Shown: positions 34,285-44,799, counted from the stretch's first letter. The stretch: 59,215 nucleotides of DNA from Pseudomonas juntendi (GCF_009932375.1 NZ_BLJG01000210.1:1-59215); one strand, 5' to 3'. Notes: generated from the letters alone by a model not told the origin. Program-made: numbers and translations.

Positions 34285-34655
34285 TGGCTGCAGCATCACC
34301 GACCGGCGCCGGCCACGCTGCAGAAACCCAAGCCCTTGAGTACCTTCAGGGGCAAGGCCTGCGGCTGCTGGCGCGCAACTGGCGATGCAAAGGCGGCGAG
34401 CTTGATCTGGTCATGCTCGACGCCGATACAGTAGTATTCGTCGAAGTCCGCTACCGGTTGCACGCGGCCTTCGGAGGCGCCCTCGCCAGTATCGATGGGC
34501 GCAAGCAGAAACGGCTGGTGCATGCGGCCAGCCTGTTCCTGCTCAAGGAGCCCCAATGGGGCAACCACCCCTGCCGCTTCGACGTTGTCGCCCTGCAGGG
34601 TAGCCACCATGCAGGCAAACCGCTTCAGTGGCTGAAAAACGCCTTCGAGTGCTGA
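34284..34655 (+). CDS. yraN: YraN/UPF0102 endonuclease-like protein
   Basis: A 123-residue small protein of the UPF0102 family with a restriction-endonuclease-like fold: GELDLVMLDADTVVFVEVRY contains the E-x-D...E-V-R/K core, preceded by LLARNWRCKGG. The function is not settled; a Holliday-junction or nuclease role is suggested for the family. Its ATG shares one base with the lpoA stop (TGATG). Confidence 0.9.
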   Translation: MAAASPTGAGHAAETQALEYLQGQGLRLLARNWRCKGGELDLVMLDADTVVFVEVRYRLHAAFGGALASIDGRKQKRLVHAASLFLLKEPQWGNHPCRFDVVALQGSHHAGKPLQWLKNAFEC

Positions 34656-34732
34656 ACCCTCTACGTTTTTTTTGCTCTATGTATCGCGGGCTGGTCGTTG
34701 TTGCGCGTAACAAAGGCCACCGCCCCATTTAA

Positions 34733-35910
<1,178 letters not shown>

Positions 35911-35945
35911 AGAACCCTGGGCCGGCAAGGCAACAATCCCGGCCT

Positions 35946-36131
35946 AAAAAAGGCGACCCTTAAAGGTTGATGCCTGTCAGTCAAGCGTTATTGGGGCTGC
36001 TTTGCAGCCCTTCGCGGGTACGCCCGCTCCCACACGCGATCCCCTGTGGGAGCGGGCGTACCCGCGAAGGGTCGCAAAGCGGCCCCAAATTAGTTAACTG
36101 CTGGCATTAACCCTACAAGGTCGCCTTTTTT
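35946..36131. repeat. REP pair nested in a long hairpin (dolP/sspB terminator)
   Basis: The outer arms AAAAAAGGCGACC (left) and GGTCGCCTTTTTT (right) continue with GGTT-ATGCC on the left and GGCAT-AACC on the right. Inside lie two REP arms of 42 bases with three mismatches (GGGGCTGCTTTGCAGCCCTT ... through the REP core), separated by about 10 bases. The outer arms supply a T-run on each strand, so this looks like a bidirectional terminator for the convergent dolP and sspB genes into which a REP pair has settled. Confidence 0.85.
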
Positions 36132-36132
36132 A

Positions 36133-36564
36133 TTACTTGACCACTTTCAGGCTTGGTCGACCAGTCGGGCGCGGCGGCTGGCCACCACCTTCTGGCGGAC
36201 CATCGTCATCCGGCTGCACATCATCGTCTTCCAGGTCATCGCCATCCGTCAGCGGCTGCTCCAGCTCGAAGACCATGCCTTGGCCATTTTCGCGGGCGTA
36301 GATGCCCAGGATGGCGCCAACCGGCACGAACAGCGAATGGGTCACGCCACTGAAACGGCCCTCGAAACTGACCGCGTCGTTATCCATGTGCAGGTGGCGC
36401 ACAGCACTTGGCGAAATATTCAGGACAATCTGGCCATCATTGGCGAAACCATCCGGTACCTGCACCTTTTTGTATTCGGCATTGACCAGCATATGGGGCG
36501 TGCAATCGTTGTCGACGATCCACTCGTACAGTGCTCTAACCAGATAGGGGCGACTGGAGTTCAT
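36133..36564 (-). CDS. sspB: ClpXP specificity-enhancing factor SspB
   Basis: A 143-residue adaptor delivering ssrA-tagged proteins to ClpXP. Start MNSSRPYLVRALYEWIVDND is canonical. The folded domain (to about 105; NISPSAVRHLHMDND, FVPVGAILGIYARENG) binds the tag; an acidic linker (DGDDLEDDDVQPDDD) follows, and the C-terminal RPSLKVVK is the XB peptide that docks on the ClpX zinc domain. Ten bases after sspA. Confidence 0.95.
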   Translation of the reverse strand: MNSSRPYLVRALYEWIVDNDCTPHMLVNAEYKKVQVPDGFANDGQIVLNISPSAVRHLHMDNDAVSFEGRFSGVTHSLFVPVGAILGIYARENGQGMVFELEQPLTDGDDLEDDDVQPDDDGPPEGGGQPPRPTGRPSLKVVK

Positions 36565-36574
36565 CAACGGCTCC

Positions 36575-37231
<657 letters not shown>

Positions 37232-37240
37232 TTAAATGAA

Positions 37241-37289
37241 AACGCGCCCGGGGCATCCTGGCATTTCTGCCAGGCGCCCCGGGCGCGTT
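37241..37289 (-). terminator. Terminator of the petABC operon
   Basis: A 14-base perfect outer stem AACGCGCCCGGGGC/GCCCCGGGCGCGTT with an inner CCTGGCA/TGCCAGG stem; on the minus strand it runs into GTTTTCATTT. Confidence 0.85.
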
Positions 37290-37313
37290 CAACAACCAGA
37301 AATTACTGCGTGA

Positions 37314-38093
37314 TCAGTGCACGTCCTTCCAGTATTCACGCTTGAGCAAATAGGCGAATACGAAGAAGAAAGCCAGGTACAGCAACACATAGGTACCGAT
37401 GCGCTGGCTTTCCAGTTTGACCGGGTTGGCCGAATAGGCCAGGAAGGTCACCAGGTTCTTGACCTTCTCGTCGAACTGCTCGGCGGTCAGGGTACCGGAT
37501 TTCGGCGTAACGGTCAGCTGGTCACAGGCTTCATGGGTAATCGGGCTACCGGTCAACGGATCGAATTGCTTCTTCCCATCGGTCACCGTCTGCACCTGCT
37601 TGCAGCCAATCACCTGGTTGCCCTGCAGGCCGACCAACACGTTGGGCATGCCGACGTTCGGGAATACCTTGTTGTTCACCCCATAAGGCCGCGAGGGGTC
37701 TTCGTAGAAACTGCGCAGGTAGGTGTACAGCCAATCGGTACCACGCACCCTGGCCACCAGGGTCAGGTCGGGCGGCGCGGCACCGAACCAGGTCTTGGCG
37801 TCTTCGGGCTTCATGCCGATCTGCATGTGATCACCGATCTTGGCCCCGGTAAACACCAGCTTTTCGAGCATCAGCTCGTGGGGGATGCCCAAGTCATCGG
37901 CCACACGCTCGTAGCGTTGGAACTTGGCACTGTGGCAGCCCATGCAATAGTTGGCGAACGTCCGCGCGCCGTCCTGCATGGCAGCCTTGTCGGTAAGGTC
38001 GATATCGACCTTGTCCAGCTCCAGACCGTGTTCGGCAGCGAAGCAAAAGGCAGGCATCAGTGCCAGCAAAAATACTGCAATCAACTTTTTCAT
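37314..38093 (-). CDS. petC: Cytochrome c1 of the bc1 complex
   Basis: A 259-residue protein: Sec signal MKKLIAVFLLALMPAFCFAA, covalent heme site CMGCH (residues 50-54), heme-ligand Met region (KVFPNVGMPNVL), and a C-terminal membrane anchor (IGTYVLLYLAFFFVFAYLLK). It accepts electrons from the Rieske protein and passes them to soluble cytochromes. Its ATG shares a base with the petB stop (TGATG). Confidence 0.96.
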   Translation of the reverse strand: MKKLIAVFLLALMPAFCFAAEHGLELDKVDIDLTDKAAMQDGARTFANYCMGCHSAKFQRYERVADDLGIPHELMLEKLVFTGAKIGDHMQIGMKPEDAKTWFGAAPPDLTLVARVRGTDWLYTYLRSFYEDPSRPYGVNNKVFPNVGMPNVLVGLQGNQVIGCKQVQTVTDGKKQFDPLTGSPITHEACDQLTVTPKSGTLTAEQFDEKVKNLVTFLAYSANPVKLESQRIGTYVLLYLAFFFVFAYLLKREYWKDVH

Positions 38094-39307
38094 CAGCCAG
38101 TCACCCTTTCCGGAACCGGTTTGGTCTTCTCGAGCCTTGTGTAGAACGGCATCAACAGGAAGTAGGCGAAGTACAGCACCGTGCACACCTGCGACAACAG
38201 CGTGCGCCCAGGTGTCGGTGCCAGCACGCCCAGCACGCCGAGGATGACGAAGGCCACGCAGAACACCAGCAGGAAGAGCTTGCTGATCCAGCCTTTGTAA
38301 CGCATGGAGCGCACCGGGCTGCGATCGAGCCAGGGCAGTACGAACAGCACCGCAATCGCCGCCCCCATGGCGATCACACCCATCAACTTGTCAGGCACCG
38401 CACGCAAGATGGCGTAGAACGGTGTGAAGTACCACACAGGGGCAATATGTTCCGGGGTCTTGAACGCGTTGGCCTGCTCGAAGTTCGGCTTTTCCAGGAA
38501 GTAACCGCCCATTTCCGGGAAGAAGAACACCACCGCACAGAACACGAAGAGGAACACCACCACGCCGACAATATCCTTGACGGTGTAGTACGGGTGGAAC
38601 GGAATGCCATCGAGCGGAATGCCGTTTTCGTCCTTGTTCTTCTTGATGTCGATGCCATCGGGGTTGTTCGAACCCACTTCGTGCAGGGCAAGAATGTGCA
38701 GCACCACCAGGCCGAGGATGACGATAGGCAGGGCGACCACATGCAGGGCGAAGAAGCGGTTCAGGGTAATGCCGGAGATCAGGTAGTCACCACGAATCCA
38801 TTGGGTGAGGTCGCCACCAATCACCGGGATGGCACCGAACAGCGAAATGATGACCTGGGCGCCCCAGTAGGACATCTGGCCCCACGGCAGCAGGTAACCC
38901 ATGAAGGCCTCGGCCATCAGCGCCAGGTAGATCAACATGCCGAACAGCCAGACCAGCTCGCGGGGCTTCTGGTAGGAGCCGTAGAGCAGGCCGCGGAACA
39001 TGTGCAGGTAAACCACGATGAAGAACGCCGAAGCACCCGTGGAGTGCAGGTAGCGCAGAATCCAGCCGTATTCGACGTCACGCATGATGTACTCGACCGA
39101 GGCGAATGCCTCTTCTGCCGAGGGCGTGAAGCTCATGGTCAGCCACACACCGGTGACGATCTGGTTGACCAGCACCAGTAATGCCAGGGAGCCAAAGAAA
39201 TACAGGAAGTTGAAGTTCTTGGGCGCGTAATACTTACTCAGGTGATCTTCCCACATCTTGGTCGCGGGGAAGCGAGCATCAATCCAGTCCATGAACTTGC
39301 TCATCAT
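38093..39307 (-). CDS. petB: Cytochrome b of the bc1 complex
   Basis: A 404-residue polytopic membrane subunit with the two heme-b sites on four helices (H at LRYLHSTGASAFFIVVYLHM and RFFALHVVALPIVILGLVVL), the Qo-site PEW-equivalent (HIAPVWYFTPFYAILR) and the full eight-helix mitochondrial-type length rather than split b6/IV. Start ATG overlaps petA stop by ATGA; the next codon is also ATG. Confidence 0.96.
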   Translation of the reverse strand: MMSKFMDWIDARFPATKMWEDHLSKYYAPKNFNFLYFFGSLALLVLVNQIVTGVWLTMSFTPSAEEAFASVEYIMRDVEYGWILRYLHSTGASAFFIVVYLHMFRGLLYGSYQKPRELVWLFGMLIYLALMAEAFMGYLLPWGQMSYWGAQVIISLFGAIPVIGGDLTQWIRGDYLISGITLNRFFALHVVALPIVILGLVVLHILALHEVGSNNPDGIDIKKNKDENGIPLDGIPFHPYYTVKDIVGVVVFLFVFCAVVFFFPEMGGYFLEKPNFEQANAFKTPEHIAPVWYFTPFYAILRAVPDKLMGVIAMGAAIAVLFVLPWLDRSPVRSMRYKGWISKLFLLVFCVAFVILGVLGVLAPTPGRTLLSQVCTVLYFAYFLLMPFYTRLEKTKPVPERVTG

Positions 39308-39897
39308 GCTTTCTCCTGGTCGACGCCGATGACGATGATATCGTCCGACTCGTACGAGTGCGGCGGTACGGGCAGGTTGAGTGGCGCCGGCTGCGACTTG
39401 TAGACACGCCCAGCCAGGTCGTAGTGGGAGCCGTGGCACGGGCAGAAGTAGCCACCCACCCATTTAGGGCCCAGGTCGGCTGGCGCAACCTCCGGGCGGA
39501 AGGTGGGCGAGCAGCCCAGGTGCGTGCACAGGCCGACGAGAATGAGGATTTCCGGCTTGATGGAGCGGACTTCGGGATCGACATAGGTCGGCTGCACCGA
39601 AGACTTGGAATCGGGATCAGACAATTCGCCGGTAATTTTCTTCAGGTTACCGAGGATCTCCTCGGTGCGCCTGACGATGAACACCGGCTGGCCTCGCCAT
39701 TCGGCTACCATCTGCTGCCCGGCCTCGACCTTGGCGATATTGACCTTCACCGGTGCCCCCGCGGCTTTCGCCTTGGCACTGGGAAACCATGACCCCACGA
39801 ACGGTACCGCAGCCCCCACTGCTCCCGCTGCCCCGACCACGGATGTCGCGGCTACGAGGAAGCGGCGCCGGCCTGCGTTGACGCCGTCATTGCTCAT
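39304..39897 (-). CDS. petA: Rieske iron-sulfur subunit of the bc1 complex
   Basis: A 197-residue protein carrying a 2Fe-2S cluster bound by CTHLGC (124-129) and CPCHGS (152-157). The N-terminus has twin Arg (GRRRFLVAATS) and a membrane helix, fitting Tat-dependent insertion. First gene of petABC; the 260 bases upstream hold its promoter and the end of rpsI. Confidence 0.96.
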   Translation of the reverse strand: MSNDGVNAGRRRFLVAATSVVGAAGAVGAAVPFVGSWFPSAKAKAAGAPVKVNIAKVEAGQQMVAEWRGQPVFIVRRTEEILGNLKKITGELSDPDSKSSVQPTYVDPEVRSIKPEILILVGLCTHLGCSPTFRPEVAPADLGPKWVGGYFCPCHGSHYDLAGRVYKSQPAPLNLPVPPHSYESDDIIVIGVDQEKA

Positions 39898-40105
39898 TCA
39901 GTCCTCTCCCATCAGCTTGCTTGGCCTGTTGAACCAGGCCTGTACTTAGGTTGTGTCTGTGGCACTAAAATTTGGTCGCCATGGTAAGAAACAAATCCAC
40001 ACACTGACAAGGGATTAGCCGGGCAAGGGCCCACTACCAGCGCTTTGCTTGATCTGCGTCTATGCGACGAGCGGCCACAGACATGCTGACAGGTTAGTTC
40101 AAGGC

Positions 40106-40140
40106 AAAAAAAAAGCCCGGTTCCAAGGAACCGGGCTCTT
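40106..40140 (-). terminator. Terminator of the rplM-rpsI operon
   Basis: Minus strand AGCCCGGTTCC-TT-GGAACCGGGCT followed by nine T. The remainder of the 262-base gap to petA holds no gene I can see. Confidence 0.92.
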
Positions 40141-40159
40141 TTCGACTGCCGAAGCGGTA

Positions 40160-40552
40160 TTAACGCTTGGAGTACTGAGGACGCTTACGCGCTTTACGCA
40201 GACCCACTTTCTTACGCTCGACTTCACGAGCGTCGCGGGTGACGTAGCCAGCACGACGCAGAGCGCCACGCAGGGTTTCGTCGTATTCCATCAGAGCGCG
40301 GGTGATACCGTGACGGATCGCACCGGCCTGACCGCTGACACCACCACCGGAAACGGTGACGTAGATGTCGAACTTCTCAACGGTTTCGGTCAGCTCGAGC
40401 GGCTGACGAACAACCATGCGAGCGGTTTCGCGACCGAAGAACACGTCCAGAGAACGGTTGTTGATGGAGATGTTACCAGTACCCGGACGCAGGAATACGC
40501 GAGCGGTTGCGGTCTTGCGACGGCCAGTGCCGTAATTTTGAGTCGCCGACAT
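40160..40552 (-). CDS. rpsI: 30S ribosomal protein S9
   Basis: A 130-residue ribosomal protein of the 30S head. [20 protein letters not shown] is the canonical start, and the C-terminal tail ends [14 protein letters not shown], whose final Lys-Arg reaches the P-site tRNA. Fourteen bases after rplM, as usual. Confidence 0.98.
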   Translation of the reverse strand: MSATQNYGTGRRKTATARVFLRPGTGNISINNRSLDVFFGRETARMVVRQPLELTETVEKFDIYVTVSGGGVSGQAGAIRHGITRALMEYDETLRGALRRAGYVTRDAREVERKKVGLRKARKRPQYSKR

Positions 40553-40566
40553 AATGAACTATCCCG

Positions 40567-40995
40567 TTAGATCTTCAGTTCTTGAGGCTGCTGAGCAGTG
40601 TGTGGGTGAGCAGCACCCGCGTACACTTTCAGCTTACGGTACATGTCGCGACCCAGCGGGTTCTTAGGCAGCATGCCTTTGACCGCGGTTTCGATAACAC
40701 GCTCAGGGGCCTTGGCGATCAACTTCTCGAAGTTGATTTCCTTGATACCGCCCGGGAAACCGGAGTGGGAGTAGTACATCTTGTCGGAAGACTTGGCACC
40801 AGTCACACGAACCTGTTCAGCGTTGATAACGACGATGTAGTCGCCGGTGTCAACGTGAGGGGTGTATTCTGGTTTGTGTTTGCCACGCAGACGGGTAGCG
40901 ATTTCGGTAGCCAGACGACCCAGGGTCTGGCCAGCGGCGTCGACTACGAACCACTCGCGCTTTACTGTTTCCGGTTTAGCAGTAAAAGTTTTCAT
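40567..40995 (-). CDS. rplM: 50S ribosomal protein L13
   Basis: A 142-residue early assembly protein of the 50S subunit: [20 protein letters not shown] at the N-terminus, [18 protein letters not shown] and [19 protein letters not shown] at the C-terminal half. In E. coli L13 represses its own mRNA through the leader; the about 40-nt leader here carries a small CCTC-TGAGG hairpin. Confidence 0.98.
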
Positions 40996-41038
40996 TCTCT
41001 AAAGCCTCAGAGGCCGCCCAGCGAAAAATAGACGGCGA

Positions 41039-41067
41039 ATCTTACTGGATAGTGCACAGCTTGCCAA
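41039..41067 (-). promoter_or_regulatory. Promoter of rplM-rpsI
   Basis: Minus strand TTGGCA (41067-41062), 17-base spacer, TAAGAT (41044-41039), about 45 bases upstream of the L13 start codon. A good sigma70 match. Confidence 0.65.
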
Positions 41068-41253
41068 GGGCAAGCGCGCAGCCGAACACTGACGCTTTTG
41101 GGGGCTCGGGTCGGGCACGCCAATATTCGACGGGGTTCTTCCTGCGTGATGGTGCATCACTTCCGCCACGCGGAGAGGGGCTGAATTATCCAGATTGCGC
41201 GAAAAATTTCAACCTGCTTTGATGAGCTTCCATTGCCAAGGAGTGTTTACCCG

Positions 41254-42294
41254 ATGGAATACCGCCAGCTCGGCCGAACCGACCTCAACGTCAGCGCCCT
41301 GTGCCTGGGCACCATGACCTGGGGCGAGCAGAACGACCAGGAAGAGGCTTTCGGCCAAATTGCCCGGGCCAAGGCCGCGGGGATCAACTTCATCGACACG
41401 GCCGAAATGTACCCGGTGCCGCCACGTGCGGAAACCTACGCCGCAACCGAGCGCATCATCGGCAACTGGTTCAGGGCCAACGGTGACCGGGATGACTGGG
41501 TGCTGGCCAGCAAGGTTGCCGGCCCCGGCAACGGCATCAGCCACATCCGCGATGGCCAGCTCAAGCACAACCGCCAGCACATCGTCGCGGCGCTGGACGA
41601 GAGCCTCAAGCGCCTGCAGACCGATCGCATCGACCTGTACCAGCTGCACTGGCCGGAACGCAGCACCAACTTCTTCGGCAAACTGGGCTACCAGCACCTG
41701 CCGCACGATCACTTCACGCCGCTGGAAGAAACGCTGGAAGTGCTGGACGACCAGGTACGGGCGGGCAAGATCCGTCATGTTGGCCTGTCCAACGAAACGC
41801 CGTGGGGCACCATGAAATTCCTGCAACTGGCCGAAAGCCGGGGCTGGCCACGGGCGGTGTCGATCCAGAACCCGTACAACCTGCTCAACCGCAGCTTCGA
41901 GGTGGGCCTGGCGGAAGTCGCCATTCGCGAGCAATGCGGTTTGCTGGCGTACTCGCCGCTGGCATTCGGCATGCTGTCGGGCAAGTACGAGAACGGCGCT
42001 CGGCCGGAAAACGCCCGCCTGACCCTGTTCAGCCGCTTTGCCCGCTACTCCAACCCGCAGACCGTGGCCGCCTGCAGCCGCTACGTGCAGCTGGCCCGCG
42101 AACACGGCCTGGACCCGGCACAGATGGCCCTGGCGTTCGTGACGGGCCAGCCGTTCGTGACCAGCAACATCATTGGCGCTACCAGCCTGGAGCAACTGGA
42201 CAGCAACCTGGCCAGCGCCGAGCTGCACCTGAGCGACGAGCTGCTGGCGGCGATCGAAGCCATTCACCAGGCGCAGCCGAACCCGGCACCTTGA
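41254..42294 (+). CDS. tas: Tas-like aldo/keto reductase
   Basis: A 346-residue NADPH-dependent TIM-barrel oxidoreductase, the same length as E. coli Tas. MEYRQLGRTDLNVSALCLGT is the start (AAGGAG ten bases before the ATG). AEMYPVPPR holds the catalytic Tyr region, and the Tas-like HWPER.TNFFGKLGY and IQNPYNLLNRSFEVGLAE are present. The physiological substrate is unknown; Tas was found for suppressing tyrosine auxotrophy. It is divergent from rplM. Confidence 0.88.
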   Translation: MEYRQLGRTDLNVSALCLGTMTWGEQNDQEEAFGQIARAKAAGINFIDTAEMYPVPPRAETYAATERIIGNWFRANGDRDDWVLASKVAGPGNGISHIRDGQLKHNRQHIVAALDESLKRLQTDRIDLYQLHWPERSTNFFGKLGYQHLPHDHFTPLEETLEVLDDQVRAGKIRHVGLSNETPWGTMKFLQLAESRGWPRAVSIQNPYNLLNRSFEVGLAEVAIREQCGLLAYSPLAFGMLSGKYENGARPENARLTLFSRFARYSNPQTVAACSRYVQLAREHGLDPAQMALAFVTGQPFVTSNIIGATSLEQLDSNLASAELHLSDELLAAIEAIHQAQPNPAP

Positions 42295-42298
42295 TCAG

Positions 42299-42437
42299 AG
42301 CTGCAAGCTGCAAGCTGCAAGCTGCAAGCTGCAAGCTACAAGCTGCAAGCTGCAAGCTACAAGCTACAAGACAGAGCGGTCCGCATGCTGACCTGCTTTA
42401 TCTTGCAGCTTGAAGCTTGAAGCTTGAAGCTTGCAGC
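42299..42437. repeat. Heptamer tandem-repeat element with inverted arms (gene-less)
   Basis: The left arm is about ten tandem 7-mers, mostly AGCTGCA with AGCTACA variants, starting 5 bases past the tas stop. The right arm is five 7-mers of the complementary type (TGCAGCT, TGAAGCT x3, TGCAGCT). Read inward, both ends finish in the same way (CAAGACAGAGC and CAAGATAAAGC). The spacer is about 35 bases. The arms can form a long stem. It belongs with the elements at 43511-43617 and 51415-51915. Confidence 0.85.
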
Positions 42438-42495
42438 TCGACCAAAAAAATAAGACGATCCAGCCGGTGATTGACCACTCTACCCTATAAGAACA

Positions 42496-43500
42496 ATGAC
42501 AATGATGTTTACCCAACCCCCCGCGTCGCTGCGGCGCGTCAGCATCCTGGCCATTGACAAGGTGTTCGCTTCGACCTTGATGCAGGCCAAGGACTTCTTC
42601 CACCTCGCCAGCCTGCGCTACGGCAAGCAGCTGGGCCTGGGCTTGCAGCCCATGTTCGAGATCCGTCTGGTGAGCCCCGATGGCCTGCCCGTGGACAGCT
42701 TCAGCAATGTTCAGCTACCGGTCGACGGCGGCCTGGATGACGCCGATGTCATCATCCTGCCAGCCTACTGGGACGACTTCGACAACCTGCTGCAACGCTA
42801 CCCACAGGTGCTGCCGTGGCTGCGTAACCAGCACGCCCGCGGCGCGGTGCTGTGCGCCGAGGCCAGTGGCGTGTTCTGGCTGGCCGAAAGTGGCCTGCTC
42901 GACGGCAAGGAGGCGACCACCTACTGGCGCTTCTTCAGCAGCTTCGCCGAGCGCTTTCCGAAGATCCGCCTGAACCAGGACAAGCACCTGACCGACGCCG
43001 ACAACATCTATTGCGCTGGCGGCGCCACTTCGGCCTGTGACCTGTACATCTATCTGATCGAGCGTTTCTGCGGGGCCAATGTGGCCCGTGCGGTGTCGCG
43101 CGACATCCTCTACGAAGTGCAGCGCAACTACACGCCGGGGCGCATGGGGTTTGGCGGGCAGAAGCTGCATCAGGACCTGATCATCCTGCAGATCCAGCAC
43201 TGGCTGGAAGAGCACTTCGCGGACAAGTTCCGCTTCGAGGATGTGGCCCGCAACCACGGCATGAGCATCCGCAACTTCATGCGCCGGTTCCAGGGGGCGA
43301 CCGGCGACAAGCCGCTGCACTACCTGCAACGGCTGCGGATCGAAACGGCCAAGGGGTTGTTGTCGAGCACGCGCAAGAGCATCAAGACCATCAGTTACGA
43401 GGTCGGTTACGACGATGCCAGCTTCTTTGCGCGGCTGTTCCGCCAGCATACCGAGTTGTCGCCGAACCAGTACCGGCAGCAGTTCATGCAGGAGGCTTGA
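42496..43500 (+). CDS. GlxA-type AraC-family transcriptional regulator
   Basis: A 334-residue regulator: N-terminal DJ-1/PfpI-like (class I amidotransferase-like) domain (about 12-190; VRRVSILAIDKVFAST-like start, GAVLCAEASGVFWLAESGLL with the nucleophile-elbow region) and a C-terminal AraC HTH pair (about 225-330; FRFEDVARNHGMSIRNFMRR and ISYEVGYDDASFFARLFRQH). Such proteins often control amine or amino-acid catabolism; no obvious target is adjacent, so the ligand is unknown. Confidence 0.87.
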   Translation: MTMMFTQPPASLRRVSILAIDKVFASTLMQAKDFFHLASLRYGKQLGLGLQPMFEIRLVSPDGLPVDSFSNVQLPVDGGLDDADVIILPAYWDDFDNLLQRYPQVLPWLRNQHARGAVLCAEASGVFWLAESGLLDGKEATTYWRFFSSFAERFPKIRLNQDKHLTDADNIYCAGGATSACDLYIYLIERFCGANVARAVSRDILYEVQRNYTPGRMGFGGQKLHQDLIILQIQHWLEEHFADKFRFEDVARNHGMSIRNFMRRFQGATGDKPLHYLQRLRIETAKGLLSSTRKSIKTISYEVGYDDASFFARLFRQHTELSPNQYRQQFMQEA

Positions 43501-43510
43501 GGGCTTCCAG

Positions 43511-43617
43511 CAGCGGCAAGTTTCTAGCTGCAAGCTACAAGACAAAGCAAAAAGCCGGAGCAGCTCGTGGCCTGCTCCGGCTTTTTCTTGAGGCTTGCAG
43601 CTAGAAGCTTGCCGCTG
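43511..43617. repeat. Inverted heptamer element wrapped around a terminator (gene-less)
   Basis: Outer arms of about 32 bases (CAGCGGCAAG-TTTCTAGCTGCAAGC-TACAAGA at left; the right arm is its complement with three differences) enclose a terminator. Read inward, the ends are CAAGACAAAGC and CAAGAAAAAGC, as in the element at 42299. It fills the gap between the convergent AraC-type gene and zapE. Confidence 0.85.
43549..43586. terminator. Bidirectional terminator between AraC regulator and zapE
   Basis: AAAAAGCCGGAGCAG-ctcgtggc-CTGCTCCGGCTTTTT: a strong stem flanked by A and T runs, so it works on both strands. Confidence 0.9.
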
Positions 43618-43620
43618 ATC

Positions 43621-44715
43621 TCAGGGCTTGTGCGCCCGAGACAGGAACTCGTGCGACTGCATCTCCAGCAAGCGGCTCAGGGTACGCTGGAACTCGAAGC
43701 TCAGGCGCCCACCGGTGTACAGGTCTTTTAGCTCCACCTCGGCCGAGATGATCAGCTTGACATTGCGGTCGTAGAACTCGTCCACCATGTTGATGAAACG
43801 CCGCGCGATATCATCGGTGGTCACCCCCATCTGCTCTACATTGCTCAGCAGCACCGCGTGGAAGATCTTGCCCAGCTCGATGTAGTCGTTCTGGCTACGC
43901 GGCCCGTCGCACAATGCCCGGAAGTCGAACCAGGCAACGTCGTCGCACGTACGCAAGGCATTGATCGGGCGGTTCTCGATCATCAGCACGTCATTTTCGA
44001 CCGCCTGGGTGCATTCCGGGGTCAGCGCCTTGAAGCTGGCACGCATGCTTTCGTGCGCTGCCTCATTGAGCGGGTAGTGGAACAGTTCGGCCTGCTCCAG
44101 ATGACGCAGGCGGTAGTCCACGCCGCTGTCGACGTTCACCACGTCGGTGTACTGCTTGATCATGGCGATGGCCGGCAGGAAACGCGCGCGCTGCAGGCCG
44201 TCCTTGTACAGGCCGTCGGGCACGATGTTGGAGGTGGCCACCAGCGACACACCGTTCTTGAACAGCTCTTCCATCAAGGTGCCGAGGATCATCGCATCGG
44301 TAATGTCCGAGACGAAGAACTCGTCGAAGCAGATCACCTTGGCCTCTTCGCTGAAGCGCTTGGCAATGATGGTCAGCGGGTTCTTCTCACCCTTGAGGGT
44401 CTTCATTTCCTCGTGCACACGCTTCATGAAGCGGTGGAAGTGGGTGCGCATTTTCTGCTTGAACGGCAGCGCCTCGTAGAAGGTATCGACCAGGTAGGTC
44501 TTGCCCCGCCCTACTCCACCCCAGAAGTACAGGCCCTTGACCGGGGTCTGCTCCTTCTTGCCGAACAGCTTGCCGAATACCCCCGGCTTGTTGTTCTGCG
44601 CCTGTACCAGGTCGTCGTACAGGCGCTGCAGGTGACGCACAGCAGTTTCCTGCGCCGCGTCATGGAAGAAGTCGGGACGTTTCAGATCTGCTTGATAGCG
44701 TTCTAAGGGAGTCAT
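43621..44715 (-). CDS. zapE: Cell division ATPase ZapE (AFG1 family)
   Basis: A 364-residue AAA-like ATPase that interacts with FtsZ late in division. Walker A GGVGRGKT (66-73), Walker B VICFDEFFVSDITDA, sensor VATSNIVPDGLY and the C-terminal AFG1 block DEFYDRNVKLIISAEV. Monocistronic by context: trpS ends upstream with its own terminator. Confidence 0.94.
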   Translation of the reverse strand: MTPLERYQADLKRPDFFHDAAQETAVRHLQRLYDDLVQAQNNKPGVFGKLFGKKEQTPVKGLYFWGGVGRGKTYLVDTFYEALPFKQKMRTHFHRFMKRVHEEMKTLKGEKNPLTIIAKRFSEEAKVICFDEFFVSDITDAMILGTLMEELFKNGVSLVATSNIVPDGLYKDGLQRARFLPAIAMIKQYTDVVNVDSGVDYRLRHLEQAELFHYPLNEAAHESMRASFKALTPECTQAVENDVLMIENRPINALRTCDDVAWFDFRALCDGPRSQNDYIELGKIFHAVLLSNVEQMGVTTDDIARRFINMVDEFYDRNVKLIISAEVELKDLYTGGRLSFEFQRTLSRLLEMQSHEFLSRAHKP

Positions 44716-44733
44716 GATTCGTTAGCGAGGCAA

Positions 44734-44767
44734 CAAAAAACGGGCCGTCACTGTAGCGACCGGCCCG
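44734..44767 (-). terminator. Terminator of trpS
   Basis: Minus strand CGGGCCG-GTCGC-...-CGGCCCG followed by TTTTTTG, about 30 bases past the trpS stop. Confidence 0.85.
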
Positions 44768-44799
44768 CTTTATGGCAATTGGAGTTGCGGCGAATTGCC

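Noticed and set aside
42299..42437. Heptamer array considered as a CRISPR-like repeat
   Set aside because: The units are 7 bases, directly abutting and without spacers, and no cas gene is nearby.
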